The notes: generated from the sequence alone by a model not told the origin. Counted from the first letter of the stretch, positions 30,659 through 40,350 are shown. The stretch: DNA of 64,000 bases from Caulobacteraceae bacterium (GCA_027489335.1 JAIXZX010000014.1:309753-373752), one strand, 5' to 3'. Numbers and translations are program-made.

Positions 30659-31417
30659 TCAGATGGCCCAGCCCTGGTGAAGGGCCGCCACCCCGGCGGT
30701 GAAGTTGGTGTAGCTCACCCGCGAGAAGCCGGCCTCACGCATCATCTGGGCGAAGCTCTGCTGGTCGGGGAAGCGGCGGATGCTCTCCACCAGGTACTGG
30801 TAGGACTCCCGGTCCTTGGCCACCAGCTCGCCCACGGCGGGGATGACCTTGAAGGAATAGGCGTCATAGGCCTTCTGCAGGGGCTCGGTGACCGGCCGGG
30901 AAAACTCCAGGCACAGGAACCGGCCGCCAGGCTTCAGCACGCGTCGGGCCTCCCGCAGGGCCGCAGGGATATCGGTGACATTGCGGATGCCGAACGAGAT
31001 CACATAGGCGTCGGCGCAGGCGTCGGGCAGAGGCAGGGCCTGGGCGTCGCCGACGTTCCAGCAGATTTCCGGCTCAGAGCCCTTTTCCCGGCCCGCCGCG
31101 ATCATCTCGGCGTTGTAGTCCATCAGGAAGATGGTGGCGTCGGCGCCGCCGCGACGCTGCTGGGCGCGTCTGGCCATCTTGGCGAAGCGCCGCGCCATAT
31201 CCCCGGTGCCGCCGGCGCAGTCGATGATGACCTCGCCGGGCTGGGGGTTCAGGCGGGCGGCGACGGCGTCCTTCCAGAGGCGGTGGACGCCGCCGCTCAT
31301 CAGGTCGTTCATCAGGTCGTAGCGGCGGGCGACGCTGTCGAAGACCCCGCGCACCAGGCGAGGCTTCTCGTCGGCCGCAACGTCGCGAAAGCCGAAGGTG
31401 GCGGCAGGTCCGGTCAT
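30659..31417 (-). CDS. ubiE: ubiquinone C-methyltransferase UbiE
   Basis: A 252-residue class I SAM-dependent methyltransferase for ubiquinone (and menaquinone where present). Motifs: [19 protein letters not shown], the SAM loop [25 protein letters not shown] and [11 protein letters not shown] at 31417 ([10 protein letters not shown]) has GAGG upstream and is preferred over the ATG four codons earlier. With ubiB and the COQ9 homologue it completes three ubiquinone genes in the window. It is divergent from mutM. Confidence 0.95.
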   Translation of the reverse strand: MTGPAATFGFRDVAADEKPRLVRGVFDSVARRYDLMNDLMSGGVHRLWKDAVAARLNPQPGEVIIDCAGGTGDMARRFAKMARRAQQRRGGADATIFLMDYNAEMIAAGREKGSEPEICWNVGDAQALPLPDACADAYVISFGIRNVTDIPAALREARRVLKPGGRFLCLEFSRPVTEPLQKAYDAYSFKVIPAVGELVAKDRESYQYLVESIRRFPDQQSFAQMMREAGFSRVSYTNFTAGVAALHQGWAI

Positions 31418-31516
31418 GGCTCGCCTCATAGCCTTCTGCGCGACCGCACGCCAGCGTCAGGCCGCCGAGCGTGGTTGAAGTTGATCGAAGGCGCGGCCTC
31501 TGCCAATCGAAGCCGC

Positions 31517-32380
31517 ATGCCTGAACTTCCCGAGGTCGAGACCGTCCGCCGCGGCCTGGCGCCCGTCCTGGACGGCCAGCGCCTGACCCGCGTCGAGGCG
31601 CGGCGTCCGGACCTGCGCTTCCCCTTCCCCGAGGGCTTCGTCCAGCGGTTGGCCGGCGCACGCATCGAGACCCTGACCCGGCGGGCGAAATATGTGCTGG
31701 CCCCCACCGACCGGGGCGACACGCTGGTCATGCATCTGGGGATGAGCGGCCGCTTCGAGATCGCCCGGCCCGAGGGGACGATCCGGCCGGGCCAGTTCGT
31801 CTATGCCGCCGATCCCGATCCCAAGCACGCCCATGTGGTCTTCGAGACCGAGGCGGGCGGCCGGGTCACCTATTACGACCCCCGGCGGTTCGGCTATATG
31901 GGCCTCATCCCCACGCAGGACCTGCCCGGTCACCCCTGGTTCTCCGGCATGGGGCCAGAACCCCTCTCCGAAGCCTTCGACGCCGCCCATCTGGCCCGAG
32001 CCTTCGAGGGCCGAAAGCAGGGGCCCAAGACCCTGCTGCTTGACCAGAGGATCGTGGCTGGCCTGGGCAATATTTATGTGTGCGAGGCCCTGCACATGGC
32101 GCGCATCTCCCCCTTCGGCCCGGCGGGCAAGATCAGCCGGCGGCGGCTGACCGGCCTGGTGGACGCCATCCGCGAGGTGCTGACCGCCGCCATCGCCGCC
32201 GGGGGCTCGACCTTGCGCGACTACGCGGCCGCCGACGGGGCGCTGGGCTATTTTCAACACAGTTTCCGGGCCTATGGGCGGGAGGGCGAACCCTGCCCCA
32301 ACGACGGTTGCAAAGGGACCATCGCGCGCCAGGTCCAGGCGGGGCGCTCGACCTTCTTCTGCCCCGCCTGCCAGAGGTGA
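31517..32380 (+). CDS. mutM: formamidopyrimidine-DNA glycosylase
   Basis: A 287-residue Fpg/MutM that removes 8-oxoguanine and cuts the abasic site. The catalytic N-terminus MPELPEVETVRRGL is intact (Pro2, Glu3), the conserved Lys lies in RRAKYVL, and the C-terminal zinc finger has CPNDGC and CPAC. The helix-two-turn-helix block LLLDQRIVAGLGNIYVCEAL is present. The start must be ATG 31517 since Pro2 is the catalytic residue. The TraB-like gene follows after five bases. Confidence 0.97.
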   Translation: MPELPEVETVRRGLAPVLDGQRLTRVEARRPDLRFPFPEGFVQRLAGARIETLTRRAKYVLAPTDRGDTLVMHLGMSGRFEIARPEGTIRPGQFVYAADPDPKHAHVVFETEAGGRVTYYDPRRFGYMGLIPTQDLPGHPWFSGMGPEPLSEAFDAAHLARAFEGRKQGPKTLLLDQRIVAGLGNIYVCEALHMARISPFGPAGKISRRRLTGLVDAIREVLTAAIAAGGSTLRDYAAADGALGYFQHSFRAYGREGEPCPNDGCKGTIARQVQAGRSTFFCPACQR

Positions 32381-32385
32381 GCGTG

Positions 32386-33264
32386 ATGCGACGTCTGCCC
32401 GGGCTCTGCGCCCTGATCCTCCTGGCCCTGTCGGCGGCCTGCGCGCCCCCGCCAGCCCAGGCGCAACCCGCAGTGTGGATCGTCCGCGACCACGATTCCG
32501 AGATGCTGCTGTTCGGCTCCATCCACCTGCTGTCGCCAGGGCTCAGTTGGCGGCCCAAGGCCTTGGACGAGGCGCTGGCGAAGGCCGACGACCTCTGGTT
32601 CGAGCTGCCGGTGGATCCCGCCACCGAGCAGGAGGCCGCCCGCCTGGCCATGCGGCTGGGCGTCCTGCCGCCGGGGCCTGGCCTCTATGAGCGCCTGCCC
32701 GAAGACAGCCGGCTGCGTCTTGGCCGGATGGCGGTGAAATACGGCCTGCCCGCCAACGTGCTCGACCAGCTCAAGCCCTGGTTCGCTGAGGTCATGCTGG
32801 TCACCACCATGGTGGGCGCCCAGGGGGCCGACATCGCCAACGGCGTGGAACAGCAGGTCAGCGCCACAGCCCCGCCCGGCGTGCGTCGCGAGGCTCTGGA
32901 GCGCGTCGAGGACCAGCTGTCGGCCTTCGACCACGTGCCCATGGAGGAACAGCTCGCCAGCCTCGCCTACAACCTCCAGGCCATGGAGGAGGACCCTGAG
33001 GCCTTCGACCGGCTGGTGGCCATCTGGATGAGCGCCGACCAGGCCGCCCTCGAGGCCGAGGCTGTGGCGCCCCTCGAGGCGGTCGCCCCGGCCCTCTATG
33101 AGCGCCTGATCGTCGCCCGCAACGCCGCCTGGCTGGCCCAGCTGCAGGACCGGCTGGAGGGCTCAGGCCGCACGGTGGTGGTGGTGGGCGCCGGCCATCT
33201 GGTGGGGGAGGTCGGCCTGCCTGAGCGCCTCCGCGCCCTTGGCTACGAGGTCGAGGGGCCTTAA
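32386..33264 (+). CDS. TraB/GumN-family protein, exported
   Basis: A 292-residue protein. The N-terminus is a signal sequence with a possible lipobox ([12 protein letters not shown]). The TraB/GumN pattern is clear: [12 protein letters not shown] near the start and [19 protein letters not shown] near the end, the two GxxH motifs considered the metal-binding core of a putative peptidase-like fold. The family's function in bacteria is uncertain. ATG 32386 has GAGG eight bases upstream. It follows mutM by five bases and is probably co-transcribed. Confidence 0.88.
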   Translation: MRRLPGLCALILLALSAACAPPPAQAQPAVWIVRDHDSEMLLFGSIHLLSPGLSWRPKALDEALAKADDLWFELPVDPATEQEAARLAMRLGVLPPGPGLYERLPEDSRLRLGRMAVKYGLPANVLDQLKPWFAEVMLVTTMVGAQGADIANGVEQQVSATAPPGVRREALERVEDQLSAFDHVPMEEQLASLAYNLQAMEEDPEAFDRLVAIWMSADQAALEAEAVAPLEAVAPALYERLIVARNAAWLAQLQDRLEGSGRTVVVVGAGHLVGEVGLPERLRALGYEVEGP

Positions 33265-33299
33265 GCGGCAAGGGACGTGTCTTCCACAGGAGCCGCCCC

Positions 33300-34085
33300 A
33301 TGACTGCGCCCAGCTACGAGACCCTGCTCATCGAGGCCCACGGCCCCGTCACCCTGATCCGCCTGAACCGGCCCGAGGCGCTGAACGCCCTCAATGCGGC
33401 TCTGCTGTCGGACCTGGAGGCCGCCCTCGAGGCGGCGGAGGCTGATCCTGGCGTCGGCTGTATCGTCCTGACGGGCTCGGCCCGGGCCTTCGCCGCCGGC
33501 GCCGACATCAAGGAAATGGCCGACAAGTCCTATGCCGACATGTTCCTGGCCGACACCTTCGCCCGCAGCGCCCGGCGGATCGAGACCTGCCGCAAGCCGA
33601 TCATCGCCGCGGTCTCAGGTTTCGCCCTGGGCGGCGGCTGCGAGCTGGCCATGATGTGCGACTTCATCCTGGCCGCCGACACCGCCAAGTTCGGCCAGCC
33701 GGAGATCAATCTGGGCGTCATGCCCGGCATCGGCGGCACCCAGCGCCTGACCCGCTTTGTGGGCAAGTCCAAGGCCATGGAGATGATCCTCACCGGCCGC
33801 ATGATGGACGCCGCCGAGGCCGAGCGCGCGGGCCTGGTCTCCCGGGTGCTGCCGGCAGAGACCCTGGAGGAGGAGGCCCTGGCCGCCGCCGCCAAGATCG
33901 CCGCCCAGTCGCCGGTGGCGGTGATGATGAACAAGGAGCTGGTGGAGACCGCCTATGAGACCACCCTGTCGGCCGGGGTGGCGGTGGAGCGGCGGCTGTT
34001 CCACTCCCTCTTCGCCTTCGAAGACCAGAAGGAGGGCATGGCCGCCTTCATCGAAAAGCGGAAACCCGACTTCAAGGGTCGCTAG
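33300..34085 (+). CDS. enoyl-CoA hydratase
   Basis: A 261-residue crotonase-fold enzyme that hydrates trans-2-enoyl-CoA in beta-oxidation. It has [33 protein letters not shown] (first catalytic Glu and oxyanion loop) and [14 protein letters not shown] with the second Glu nearby in QPEINLG. It is close to the FadB1x/EchA type. The adjacent SGNH hydrolase begins at the next base after the stop, so they share a transcript. Chain-length preference cannot be read. Confidence 0.93.
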   Translation: MTAPSYETLLIEAHGPVTLIRLNRPEALNALNAALLSDLEAALEAAEADPGVGCIVLTGSARAFAAGADIKEMADKSYADMFLADTFARSARRIETCRKPIIAAVSGFALGGGCELAMMCDFILAADTAKFGQPEINLGVMPGIGGTQRLTRFVGKSKAMEMILTGRMMDAAEAERAGLVSRVLPAETLEEEALAAAAKIAAQSPVAVMMNKELVETAYETTLSAGVAVERRLFHSLFAFEDQKEGMAAFIEKRKPDFKGR

Positions 34086-34670
34086 GTGCGGATCCTCGCC
34101 TTCGGGGACTCCTATGTGGCCGGGGTCGGCGACCCGGCCCACCAGGGCTGGCTGGGGCGCGCCCTGGCCGGGCGGCCGGAGGTGACCCTCTACAATCTTG
34201 GCGTCCGCCGCGACACCAGCGCTGATATCGCCCGCCGCTGGTTGGCCGAGGCCCAGCCGCGGCTCACCGACCTCGAACCCTGCGGGCTGGTCTTTTCCTT
34301 TGGCTGCAATGACGCCAACGCCGCCGAGGGGGAAAGCGCCCGGCTCCCGCCGGCCGAAAGTCTGAAGAACGCCCATTTCCTGCTGAGCGAGGGCGCTCAG
34401 CGGGCGCCTGTGCTGATGGTGGGTCCACCGCCCGCCTGGGAGCCCGGACTCGCCGCGCGGGTCGAGGGGCTGAACGAAGCCTTCAAGGCGCTCTGCGCCC
34501 GCCTGAAGGTCCCCTACATCGATGTCCTGCGTCCGCTCGCCGTCAGCGGGACCTGGCTGGCGGAAGCCCAGGCTGGCGACGGCGCCCACCCGGGCGCGGC
34601 AGGGTATCAGCAGATGGCGGAGCTTGTGGCGGCCCATCCGGCCTGGCGGAGCTTCGCTGGCCTGAAGTGA
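34086..34670 (+). CDS. SGNH/GDSL-family hydrolase
   Basis: A 194-residue esterase-type protein starting at GTG directly after the enoyl-CoA hydratase stop. Block I FGDSYVAG carries the nucleophile Ser. Block II is in NLGVRRDTS, block III in SFGCNDA (GxND) and block V in DGAHPGAAGYQQMAEL (Asp and His). There is no signal peptide, so it is cytosolic. Substrate unknown; a thioesterase or lipase role would suit the neighbour. Confidence 0.9.
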   Translation: MRILAFGDSYVAGVGDPAHQGWLGRALAGRPEVTLYNLGVRRDTSADIARRWLAEAQPRLTDLEPCGLVFSFGCNDANAAEGESARLPPAESLKNAHFLLSEGAQRAPVLMVGPPPAWEPGLAARVEGLNEAFKALCARLKVPYIDVLRPLAVSGTWLAEAQAGDGAHPGAAGYQQMAELVAAHPAWRSFAGLK

Positions 34671-34695
34671 ATCCAGGCCGAGGGGTCAGGCGCCA

Positions 34696-34724
34696 TTGAC
34701 CGGTCCGCCGCCATCCCGTATATC
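34696..34724 (+). promoter_or_regulatory. rpsT promoter
   Basis: TTGACC (34696-34701) and TATATC (34719-34724) are separated by 17 bp, a good housekeeping sigma-factor promoter. It lies 64 bases upstream of the rpsT start codon. Confidence 0.65.
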
Positions 34725-34787
34725 CGCGCCTCCGATTTTCACCGCCCGGACCTGCGTTCGGGCGCGTTACTTTTCGAGAGCTTTAGA

Positions 34788-35057
34788 ATGGCCAACACGC
34801 CCGGCGCCAAGAAGGCGATCCGCAAGATCGCCCGTCGCACCGAAGTCAACACCGCACGTCGCTCGCGCGTCCGGACCTATCTCCGACGCTTCGAAGAGGC
34901 GGTCGCCGCCGGCGACGCCGCCGTCGCCAAGACCGCCTTTGTGGAGGCTCAGTCCGAAGTCATGCGGGCGGTCACCAAGGGTGTGATCCACAAGAACACC
35001 GCTTCGCGGAAGGTCTCGCGCCTGGCCGCCCGGCTGAAAAAGCTGGCCGTCGCCTAA
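34788..35057 (+). CDS. rpsT: 30S ribosomal protein S20
   Basis: An 89-residue, lysine/arginine-rich helical protein ([20 protein letters not shown]) that binds 16S rRNA early in 30S assembly. Length and sequence are standard. It has its own promoter and a strong terminator, so it is a single-gene unit in front of dnaA. The rpsT-dnaA neighbourhood is known from Caulobacter. Confidence 0.97.
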   Translation: MANTPGAKKAIRKIARRTEVNTARRSRVRTYLRRFEEAVAAGDAAVAKTAFVEAQSEVMRAVTKGVIHKNTASRKVSRLAARLKKLAVA

Positions 35058-35118
35058 AGCTTGACCCCGGCGGCCCTCCGGGCGGCCTAGAGTCTTGAAT
35101 ATGTTCGAAGAATGAACG

Positions 35119-35155
35119 AGCCCGCGCGCCTGTCCGGCGTGCGGGCTTTGTCGTT
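35119..35155 (+). terminator. intrinsic terminator of rpsT
   Basis: AGCCCGCGCGCC (35119-35130) and GGCGTGCGGGCT (35136-35147) pair over 12 positions with one G-T wobble, followed by TTGTCGTTTT. It separates rpsT from the dnaA control region. Confidence 0.85.
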
Positions 35156-35247
35156 TTCTGGGCGCCGGGGTGCGGCGCCTGCGACCAATGTTCTCAGCGC
35201 AGATTGGTCAATCCAGCATTTCCCTTGTGGCGCGAGGGCTCGCGCTT

Positions 35248-35476
35248 GAGTCAACGAAAATATCCGCGGACGGCGCGAAGAATCACCGTTGACCCCCCCC
35301 GGTCCCGGACTAGTCTCTGGCCTTCAACACAGACGTGTTTTCCATCTGAATTCGGATGAAAAAAACGGGGGCGGGACGCTATGCGCTCTCCGGTTAAGCC
35401 TCTGTGTTTGTTGAATAAACGTGGCCGCGGCGTGGGGTTGCGGCCAATGGTGGCGGATGTTGGGGGAAGAGCGAAA
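35248..35476 (+). promoter_or_regulatory. dnaA promoter and leader region with two GANTC sites
   Basis: The rpsT-dnaA gap is 419 bp. It contains GAGTC (35248-35252) and GAATC (35280-35284), both CcrM methylation targets. A candidate promoter is TTGACC (35289-35294) with TAGTCT (35311-35316), 16 bp apart; the -10 is weak. The leader holds an imperfect palindrome centred on GAATTC (35338-35363) and a 7-bp hairpin, TGGCCGC with GCGGCCA (35422-35446), ending 31 bases before the start codon. No DnaA box or origin-like cluster was seen. In Caulobacter, dnaA transcription is known to respond to GANTC methylation, which fits. Confidence 0.55.
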
Positions 35477-36931
35477 ATGGCTTCTGGGGGATTGGCGGAT
35501 AGAACGACGGCGACGCCGGCTGGGGCGGTCTGGACAAAGACCTGCCTGACCCTGAAACGCGAGCTGGGCGACGCCACCTTCGGCTCCTGGCTCGGCCACG
35601 CCGCCCTGCGTGAACGGTCTGAACATGAGGTCTGCCTGGTGGCGGCCACCGGCGTGGCCCGCGACTGGATCCGCCGCCATGCCTGGCGCCGGATCGGGGA
35701 GCTGTGGGCCCAGAACGACCCGGAAGGCCGGGCGCTCGACCTGAAGTCGCGGATGGAATTCGACGGGGCGGCCCCTGCGGAGCCCGTGATCGCCGAGGTG
35801 ACCCTCGCCGCGGCCCAGGCCTCGTCCGCCCCCGTCCTGACCCTCCACGAGGCTCCTGGGGCTTTTGAGGCGCCTGCCGCGCGGCCCGCCCGGACCCACG
35901 GCCTGCAGGAACGCTTCACCTTCGACACCTTCGTGCCGGGGCCGGCTAATGAGTTCGCCTTCGCCGTCGCCCGTCGGGTCGGCTGCTGGGCCGACGGTCA
36001 TTTCAATCCGGTGGTCTTCCATGGCCCCTACGGCTTCGGGAAGACCCACCTGCTGAACGCGCTGGGCTGGGAAGCCCTGCGCACCGCCCCGGACAAGAAG
36101 GTGGTCTATCTGACCGCCGAGCGGTTCACCCAGACCTTCGTCAAGGCGGTCCAGGACCGCCAGACCGCAGCCTTCAAGGACGAACTGCGCGACGCCGACC
36201 TGCTGCTGATCGATGACGTCCACTTCGTGGCCGGCAAGGCCTCGACCCAGGAAGAGCTGTTCCACACCCTGATCGCTCTGGTTCAGGATGGCCGCCGGGT
36301 GGTGATGACCGCCGACCGGCCGCCGCACGAGCTGTCGGATCTGGAGCCGCGCCTGCGCTCGCACCTTCAGGCGGGCCTGGTCTGCGGCATTGAGCCGGCC
36401 GATCGGGATCTTCGCCAGGGTATTCTGGAGCGCAAGCTGACCATGCTGGCCCGCCAAGGGGGCTTTCCTGCGGAGGCGCGGCCTGAGGTGCTGCAATTCC
36501 TCGCCGACCGCTTCAGCGACAGCGTGCGCGAGCTGGAAGGGGCCCTGAACACCCTGGTGGCCCGGGTGGGGCCTGAGCTCGCCCAGCTGAGCCTCGACGA
36601 AGCCCAGGCCATTCTGCGGCCTCACCTGTCGGCGCCGGAGCGCAAGGTGACGGTGGACCACATCCAGAAGGCCGTGGCCGAGCATTTCGGCCTCACCCAG
36701 GCTGACCTCTTGTCGGAGCGCCGGGCCCGGGCCGTGGCCCGTCCCCGCCAGGCGGCCATGTGGATCGCCAAGCAGATCACCACCCGCTCCCTGCCCGACA
36801 TCGGTCGTCGGTTCGGTGGGCGCGACCACACCACCGTCCTGCACGCCGTGCGTCGCATCGAGGCCCTGAAGGCCGAGGATCCGAGCCTGGCCCGCGACCT
36901 CGACCTGCTGCTGCGCAAGCTGCGCGGCTAA
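35477..36931 (+). CDS. dnaA: chromosomal replication initiator protein DnaA
   Basis: A 484-residue AAA+ initiator that unwinds the origin. Domain I holds WTKTCLTLKRELGDATFGSW; a short Ala/Pro-rich domain II follows; domain III has Walker A GPYGFGKTHL (about 183-192), Walker B LLLIDDVHFVAG and arginine-finger region; domain IV ends with the DnaA-box-binding signature GGRDHTTVLHAVRRIE. The sequence is of the Caulobacter type (LQERFTFDTFVPGPANEFA). I choose ATG 35477 because GGGGGAAGAG lies just upstream. In-frame starts at 35381 and 35447 exist but lack such an SD. Confidence 0.97.
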   Translation: MASGGLADRTTATPAGAVWTKTCLTLKRELGDATFGSWLGHAALRERSEHEVCLVAATGVARDWIRRHAWRRIGELWAQNDPEGRALDLKSRMEFDGAAPAEPVIAEVTLAAAQASSAPVLTLHEAPGAFEAPAARPARTHGLQERFTFDTFVPGPANEFAFAVARRVGCWADGHFNPVVFHGPYGFGKTHLLNALGWEALRTAPDKKVVYLTAERFTQTFVKAVQDRQTAAFKDELRDADLLLIDDVHFVAGKASTQEELFHTLIALVQDGRRVVMTADRPPHELSDLEPRLRSHLQAGLVCGIEPADRDLRQGILERKLTMLARQGGFPAEARPEVLQFLADRFSDSVRELEGALNTLVARVGPELAQLSLDEAQAILRPHLSAPERKVTVDHIQKAVAEHFGLTQADLLSERRARAVARPRQAAMWIAKQITTRSLPDIGRRFGGRDHTTVLHAVRRIEALKAEDPSLARDLDLLLRKLRG

Positions 36932-36963
36932 GCGCCTTAGCCGACCCAAAGGTCCGCAAGCCC

Positions 36964-37000
36964 AAAGGCCCGCCACCCCCGGCGGGCCTTTCGCTTTTTC
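36964..37000 (+). terminator. intrinsic terminator of dnaA
   Basis: AAAGGCCCGCC (36964-36974) and GGCGGGCCTTT (36981-36991) form a perfect 11-bp stem with a 6-nt loop, followed by CGCTTTTT. It ends the dnaA transcript 32 bases past the stop. Confidence 0.9.
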
Positions 37001-37040
37001 AGGCGGCGCCTGGCACGGTTTGAGGCTCTGACCTCTCTCT

Positions 37041-37130
37041 CCGTTATGGTCGGACTTGATCCGACCATCCATGAACACCCAGGCGGGCCCGGTGTGCATG
37101 GACCCTCGCGTCAAGCGCGAGGGTGACGGG
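37041..37130. repeat. intergenic palindromic repeat, family B, copy 2
   Basis: Two adjoining hairpins, on TGGTCGGACTTGATCCGACC and on CCCTCGCGTCAAGCGCGAGG, bounded by CCGTTA and TGACGG. It lies between the dnaA terminator and the convergent DUF2087 gene. Compare 998-1086 and 58624-58714. Confidence 0.85.
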
Positions 37131-37151
37131 CGGGGGAGGGGCTGGACGCAG

Positions 37152-37679
37152 TCAGCCCCGCCGCAGCCGCCGGATCAGCGCCTGGGCCTCAGGCGGCGGC
37201 CGCTGCTCGACCCGCCGATAGTCGCGGCAGTCCAGGGTGCGCGAGACGAGACCCGCGCTGACCATGGCCCGGCGCAGGATGGCTGGGTCGCCAAAGGTGT
37301 GCAGGGCGTTCAGCCGGGCGTTGAACACCGGCTCTGTGACCGCATCCCCGGCCGGCAGCGCCGCCCAAAGGGCCCACAGCGCCAGGGCCTGCTGCGAAGG
37401 CTTGGCCGGCCATTGGACCAGCCGCCCCTGGGCGTCGAACTGCCGGACGAGCTTTTCCACCCGGGCGAGATCGGCGGGCGGCGTCTCGACCGCCGCCTCA
37501 GGGGCGACCGACCGGGCGCGGAAGTGCTGGAAGTTCTTCGCCCCGGCCGCCCGGGCCAGGATGTTGAGCATCTCCACATGGCCGGGCGTCGGCCCCTGCC
37601 GGGCCAGTTGGTCGCGCAGGGACTTGGCCAGGGCCGAGATGTCGGGGGTCGCGTAGGGAATGGCGGTTCTGGGCATCAC
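37152..37679 (-). CDS. DUF2087 domain protein
   Basis: A 175-residue soluble protein. The N-terminal half (DISALAKSLRDQLARQG...HVEMLNILARAAGAKNFQHF) resembles a helical DNA- or protein-binding module. The C-terminal half matches DUF2087, with VRQFDAQGRLVQWPAKPSQQ and ALHTFGDPAILRRAMV followed by DCRDYRRVEQRP. DUF2087 proteins are often regulator-like, but no activity is established. It is the only gene between dnaA and pnp. Confidence 0.82.
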   Translation of the reverse strand: MMPRTAIPYATPDISALAKSLRDQLARQGPTPGHVEMLNILARAAGAKNFQHFRARSVAPEAAVETPPADLARVEKLVRQFDAQGRLVQWPAKPSQQALALWALWAALPAGDAVTEPVFNARLNALHTFGDPAILRRAMVSAGLVSRTLDCRDYRRVEQRPPPEAQALIRRLRRG

Positions 37680-37878
37680 TCATCCTCATGAGGCGCCAAC
37701 CCCGATTTCTGGGGCGTCGAGGTCACCGACTTTCGACCCGGCGCTTTTTGGATAAGCGGGGCGTCTTCGTCCTGAGGCAGGTTTAGCTCCCCGGGTGGGG
37801 CGGTGACGCCTGGGTGAACTGCAGACCCTGACAGCGCTTCTAGCAGCCTCCTGTTGGCTGACAAGTGTGGCGTCACCC
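37680..37878. other. intergenic region without a supported gene
   Basis: Between the DUF2087 gene and the pnp terminator I see no convincing coding sequence. Short open frames on the minus strand here have no SD, no family resemblance and run into the pnp terminator. Confidence 0.5.
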
Positions 37879-37912
37879 AAGAAAAGGGCGGCCGCATCGC
37901 TGCGGCCGCCCT
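37879..37912 (-). terminator. intrinsic terminator of pnp
   Basis: AGGGCGGCCGCA (37885-37896) and TGCGGCCGCCCT (37901-37912) form a perfect 12-bp stem with a 4-nt loop. On the minus strand it is followed by TTTCTT. It lies about 30 bases past the pnp stop. Confidence 0.88.
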
Positions 37913-37943
37913 CGTTCGTCTTCCAGGATTGAGGAGAGGCGGA

Positions 37944-40082
37944 TTAGGCCTCGGCCTCGGCCCCGTCCTTCTTGGACAGGTCTTCGCCAGTCACCTGGTC
38001 GACGACCTTCATGGACAGGCGGGTCTTGCCGCGATCGTCGAAGCCCAGGAGCTTGACCTTCACTTCCTGGCCTTCGGTCAGGACGTCGGAGACCTTGGCC
38101 ACGCGCTCGTTGGAGATCTGGCTCACGTGAACCAGGCCGTCCTTGGCGCCGAAGAAGTTCACGAAGGCCCCGAAGTCGACCACCTTCACCACCTTGCCGG
38201 TGTAGATGGCGTTCAGCTCGGGCTCCGAGGCGATGGACTTGATCCAGTCGCGGGCCGCATCGATCTTGGACTGCTCAGAGGCGGCGATCTTGATGGTGCC
38301 GTCGTCGGAAATGTCCACCTTGGCGCCGGTTTCGGCGACGATCTCACGGATCACCTTGCCGCCCGAACCGATGACTTCGCGGATCTTGTCGACCGCGATC
38401 TTCATGGTTTCGATCTTGGGCGCGTATTCCCCGAGCTCAGCGCGGGGCGCGTCCATGGCCTTGGTCATCTCGTTCAGAATGTGCTGGCGGCCTTCCTTGG
38501 CCTGTTCCAGCGCCTTCTTCATGATCTCCTCTGTGATGCCGGCGATCTTGATGTCCATCTGCAGCGAGGTGATGCCATCAGCGGTGCCGGCGACCTTGAA
38601 GTCCATGTCGCCCAGGTGGTCTTCGTCGCCCAGGATGTCGGACAGCACGGCAAAGCCGTCGGACTCCAGGATCAGGCCCATGGCGATGCCGGAGACCGGC
38701 TTCTTCAGGGGCACGCCCGCATCCATCATGGCCAGCGAAGCGCCGCAGACCGTGGCCATGGAGGAGGAGCCGTTGGACTCCAGGATCTCCGAGACCAGGC
38801 GGATGGTGTAGGGGAAGTCTTCCGTCGCCGGCAGGACCGGACGCACAGCGCGCCAGGCGAGCTTGCCGTGGCCGATTTCACGACGGCCGGGCGAACCCAT
38901 GCGGCCAGCTTCCCCGACGCTGAAGGGAGGGAAGTTGTAGTGGAGAAGGAACTTCTCCTTGTAGGTGCCTTCCAGGGCGTCGATGAACTGCTCGTCGTCG
39001 CCGGTGCCCAGGGTGGCGACCACCAGGGCCTGGGTTTCGCCGCGGGTGAACAGGGCCGAGCCGTGGGCCCGGGGCAGGATGCCCACTTCCGAGACGATGG
39101 GACGGACCTTGTCGACGGTGCGGCCGTCGATGCGCAGGCCGGTGTCGAGGATGCCGCGGCGGACGACGTCAGCCTCGAGCTCCTTGAACACGCCGCCCAG
39201 CTTCTGGCCGTCGGCGCCGTCGGGATTGGCCTCGGACTTGGCCATGGAGGCCATGGCCTTCTGCTTGGCCTGGCTGAGCGCCTCCTGGCGGTCCTGCTTC
39301 TTGGTGACCTTGTAGGCCGCGGCGATGTCGGCCCCGACCAGGGTCTTCATCTGCGCCTTCAGGGCGTCGGTGTCGTCAGCGGCGAAGTCGAAGGGCTCCT
39401 TGGCCGAATGCTCGGCCAGGTCGATGATCGCCTCGATCACCGGCTGGATCGACTTGTGGGCGAAGGAAACGCCGCCCAGGACCTGCTCTTCGGTCAGTTC
39501 CTGGATTTCGGATTCCACCATCATCACCGCGTCGGCGGTGCCGGCGACGACCAGGTCCATCTGGCTGGTCTTCAGCTCGTCCAGGGTCGGGTTGAGGACG
39601 TATTCGCCCTCGATGAAAGCCACCCGGGCCGCGGCGATCGGGCCCATGAAGGGGGCGCCGGAGATCACCAGGGCGGCCGAGGCCGCAACCATGGCGACGA
39701 TGTCGGGATCATTCTCAAGGTCGTGCGCCAGGACGGTGCAGACCACCTGGACTTCGTTCTTGAAGCCCTTGACGAACAGGGGGCGGATCGGACGGTCGAT
39801 CAGGCGGGAGACGAGGGTCTCCTTTTCCGAAGGCCGGCCTTCGCGCTTGAAGAAGCCGCCGGGGATCTTGCCCGCGGCATAGGTCTTTTCCTGATAGTTC
39901 ACGGTCAGGGGGAAGAAGTCCTGGCCGGGCTTGGCGCTCTTGGCGAACACGGCGGTGGCCAGGACCACGGTCTCGCCGTAGGTGGCCAGAACCGCGCCGT
40001 CAGCCTGACGGGCCATGCGGCCGGTTTCGAGGGTCAGCGTCTTACCGCCCCACTCGATGGTCTTACGTTTGATGTCGAACAT
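37944..40082 (-). CDS. pnp: polyribonucleotide nucleotidyltransferase (PNPase)
   Basis: A 712-residue phosphorolytic 3'-5' exoribonuclease, core of the RNA degradosome. It has two RNase PH domains with a helical linker ([21 protein letters not shown] in the first; [19 protein letters not shown] and the [15 protein letters not shown] catalytic Asp region in the second), a KH domain ([18 protein letters not shown]) and a C-terminal S1 domain ([19 protein letters not shown]). I start at ATG 40082 ([11 protein letters not shown]). The leader contains a 10-bp hairpin that may mediate autoregulation. It is downstream of rpsO. Confidence 0.98.
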   Translation of the reverse strand: MFDIKRKTIEWGGKTLTLETGRMARQADGAVLATYGETVVLATAVFAKSAKPGQDFFPLTVNYQEKTYAAGKIPGGFFKREGRPSEKETLVSRLIDRPIRPLFVKGFKNEVQVVCTVLAHDLENDPDIVAMVAASAALVISGAPFMGPIAAARVAFIEGEYVLNPTLDELKTSQMDLVVAGTADAVMMVESEIQELTEEQVLGGVSFAHKSIQPVIEAIIDLAEHSAKEPFDFAADDTDALKAQMKTLVGADIAAAYKVTKKQDRQEALSQAKQKAMASMAKSEANPDGADGQKLGGVFKELEADVVRRGILDTGLRIDGRTVDKVRPIVSEVGILPRAHGSALFTRGETQALVVATLGTGDDEQFIDALEGTYKEKFLLHYNFPPFSVGEAGRMGSPGRREIGHGKLAWRAVRPVLPATEDFPYTIRLVSEILESNGSSSMATVCGASLAMMDAGVPLKKPVSGIAMGLILESDGFAVLSDILGDEDHLGDMDFKVAGTADGITSLQMDIKIAGITEEIMKKALEQAKEGRQHILNEMTKAMDAPRAELGEYAPKIETMKIAVDKIREVIGSGGKVIREIVAETGAKVDISDDGTIKIAASEQSKIDAARDWIKSIASEPELNAIYTGKVVKVVDFGAFVNFFGAKDGLVHVSQISNERVAKVSDVLTEGQEVKVKLLGFDDRGKTRLSMKVVDQVTGEDLSKKDGAEAEA

Positions 40083-40147
40083 GCGTTTTTCTTCTTTCAG
40101 GTCCCGCAGGCGTATTCCTGGCGGGGGCGGACAGGGCGTCGGACTTC

Positions 40148-40187
40148 CGAAATCCTCTCCAGGTGAACAGGCGTGATGAGGATTTCG
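40148..40187 (-). promoter_or_regulatory. pnp leader hairpin
   Basis: CGAAATCCTC (40148-40157) and GAGGATTTCG (40178-40187) are exact reverse complements, separated by 20 nt, 65 bases upstream of the pnp start. In E. coli the pnp leader carries an RNase III-processed stem used in PNPase autoregulation. The position here is comparable, but the mechanism is inferred. Confidence 0.6.
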
Positions 40188-40318
40188 TCGCAACCCTCAG
40201 CGTGCGTCTTGGGGCCTTGGCCCCGCCGCCCGATAATCCCCGGCCTGTCTCGGAGGGGGCGGTGGTGGTTCGCCGCGATGGCGGCGGCGGGACCCTTAAG
40301 GCAGGGCCCCATATGCGA

Positions 40319-40342
40319 CGCCCCCGCTTTCGCGGGGGCGCT
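40319..40342 (-). terminator. stem-loop between rpsO and pnp
   Basis: On the minus strand GCGCCCCCGC, loop GAAA, GCGGGGGCGT forms a strong 10-position stem (nine Watson-Crick pairs and one G-U at the base) with a GNRA loop, just after the rpsO stop. There is no T-run, so it may be an RNA-processing or stability element, or a partial terminator in the rpsO-pnp operon. Confidence 0.6.
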
Positions 40343-40350
40343 TGGACGTT

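Noticed and set aside
35160..35476. Replication origin upstream of dnaA
   Set aside because: No cluster of DnaA boxes or AT-rich unwinding region was found. In Caulobacter the origin is near but not adjacent to dnaA, so it probably lies outside this window.
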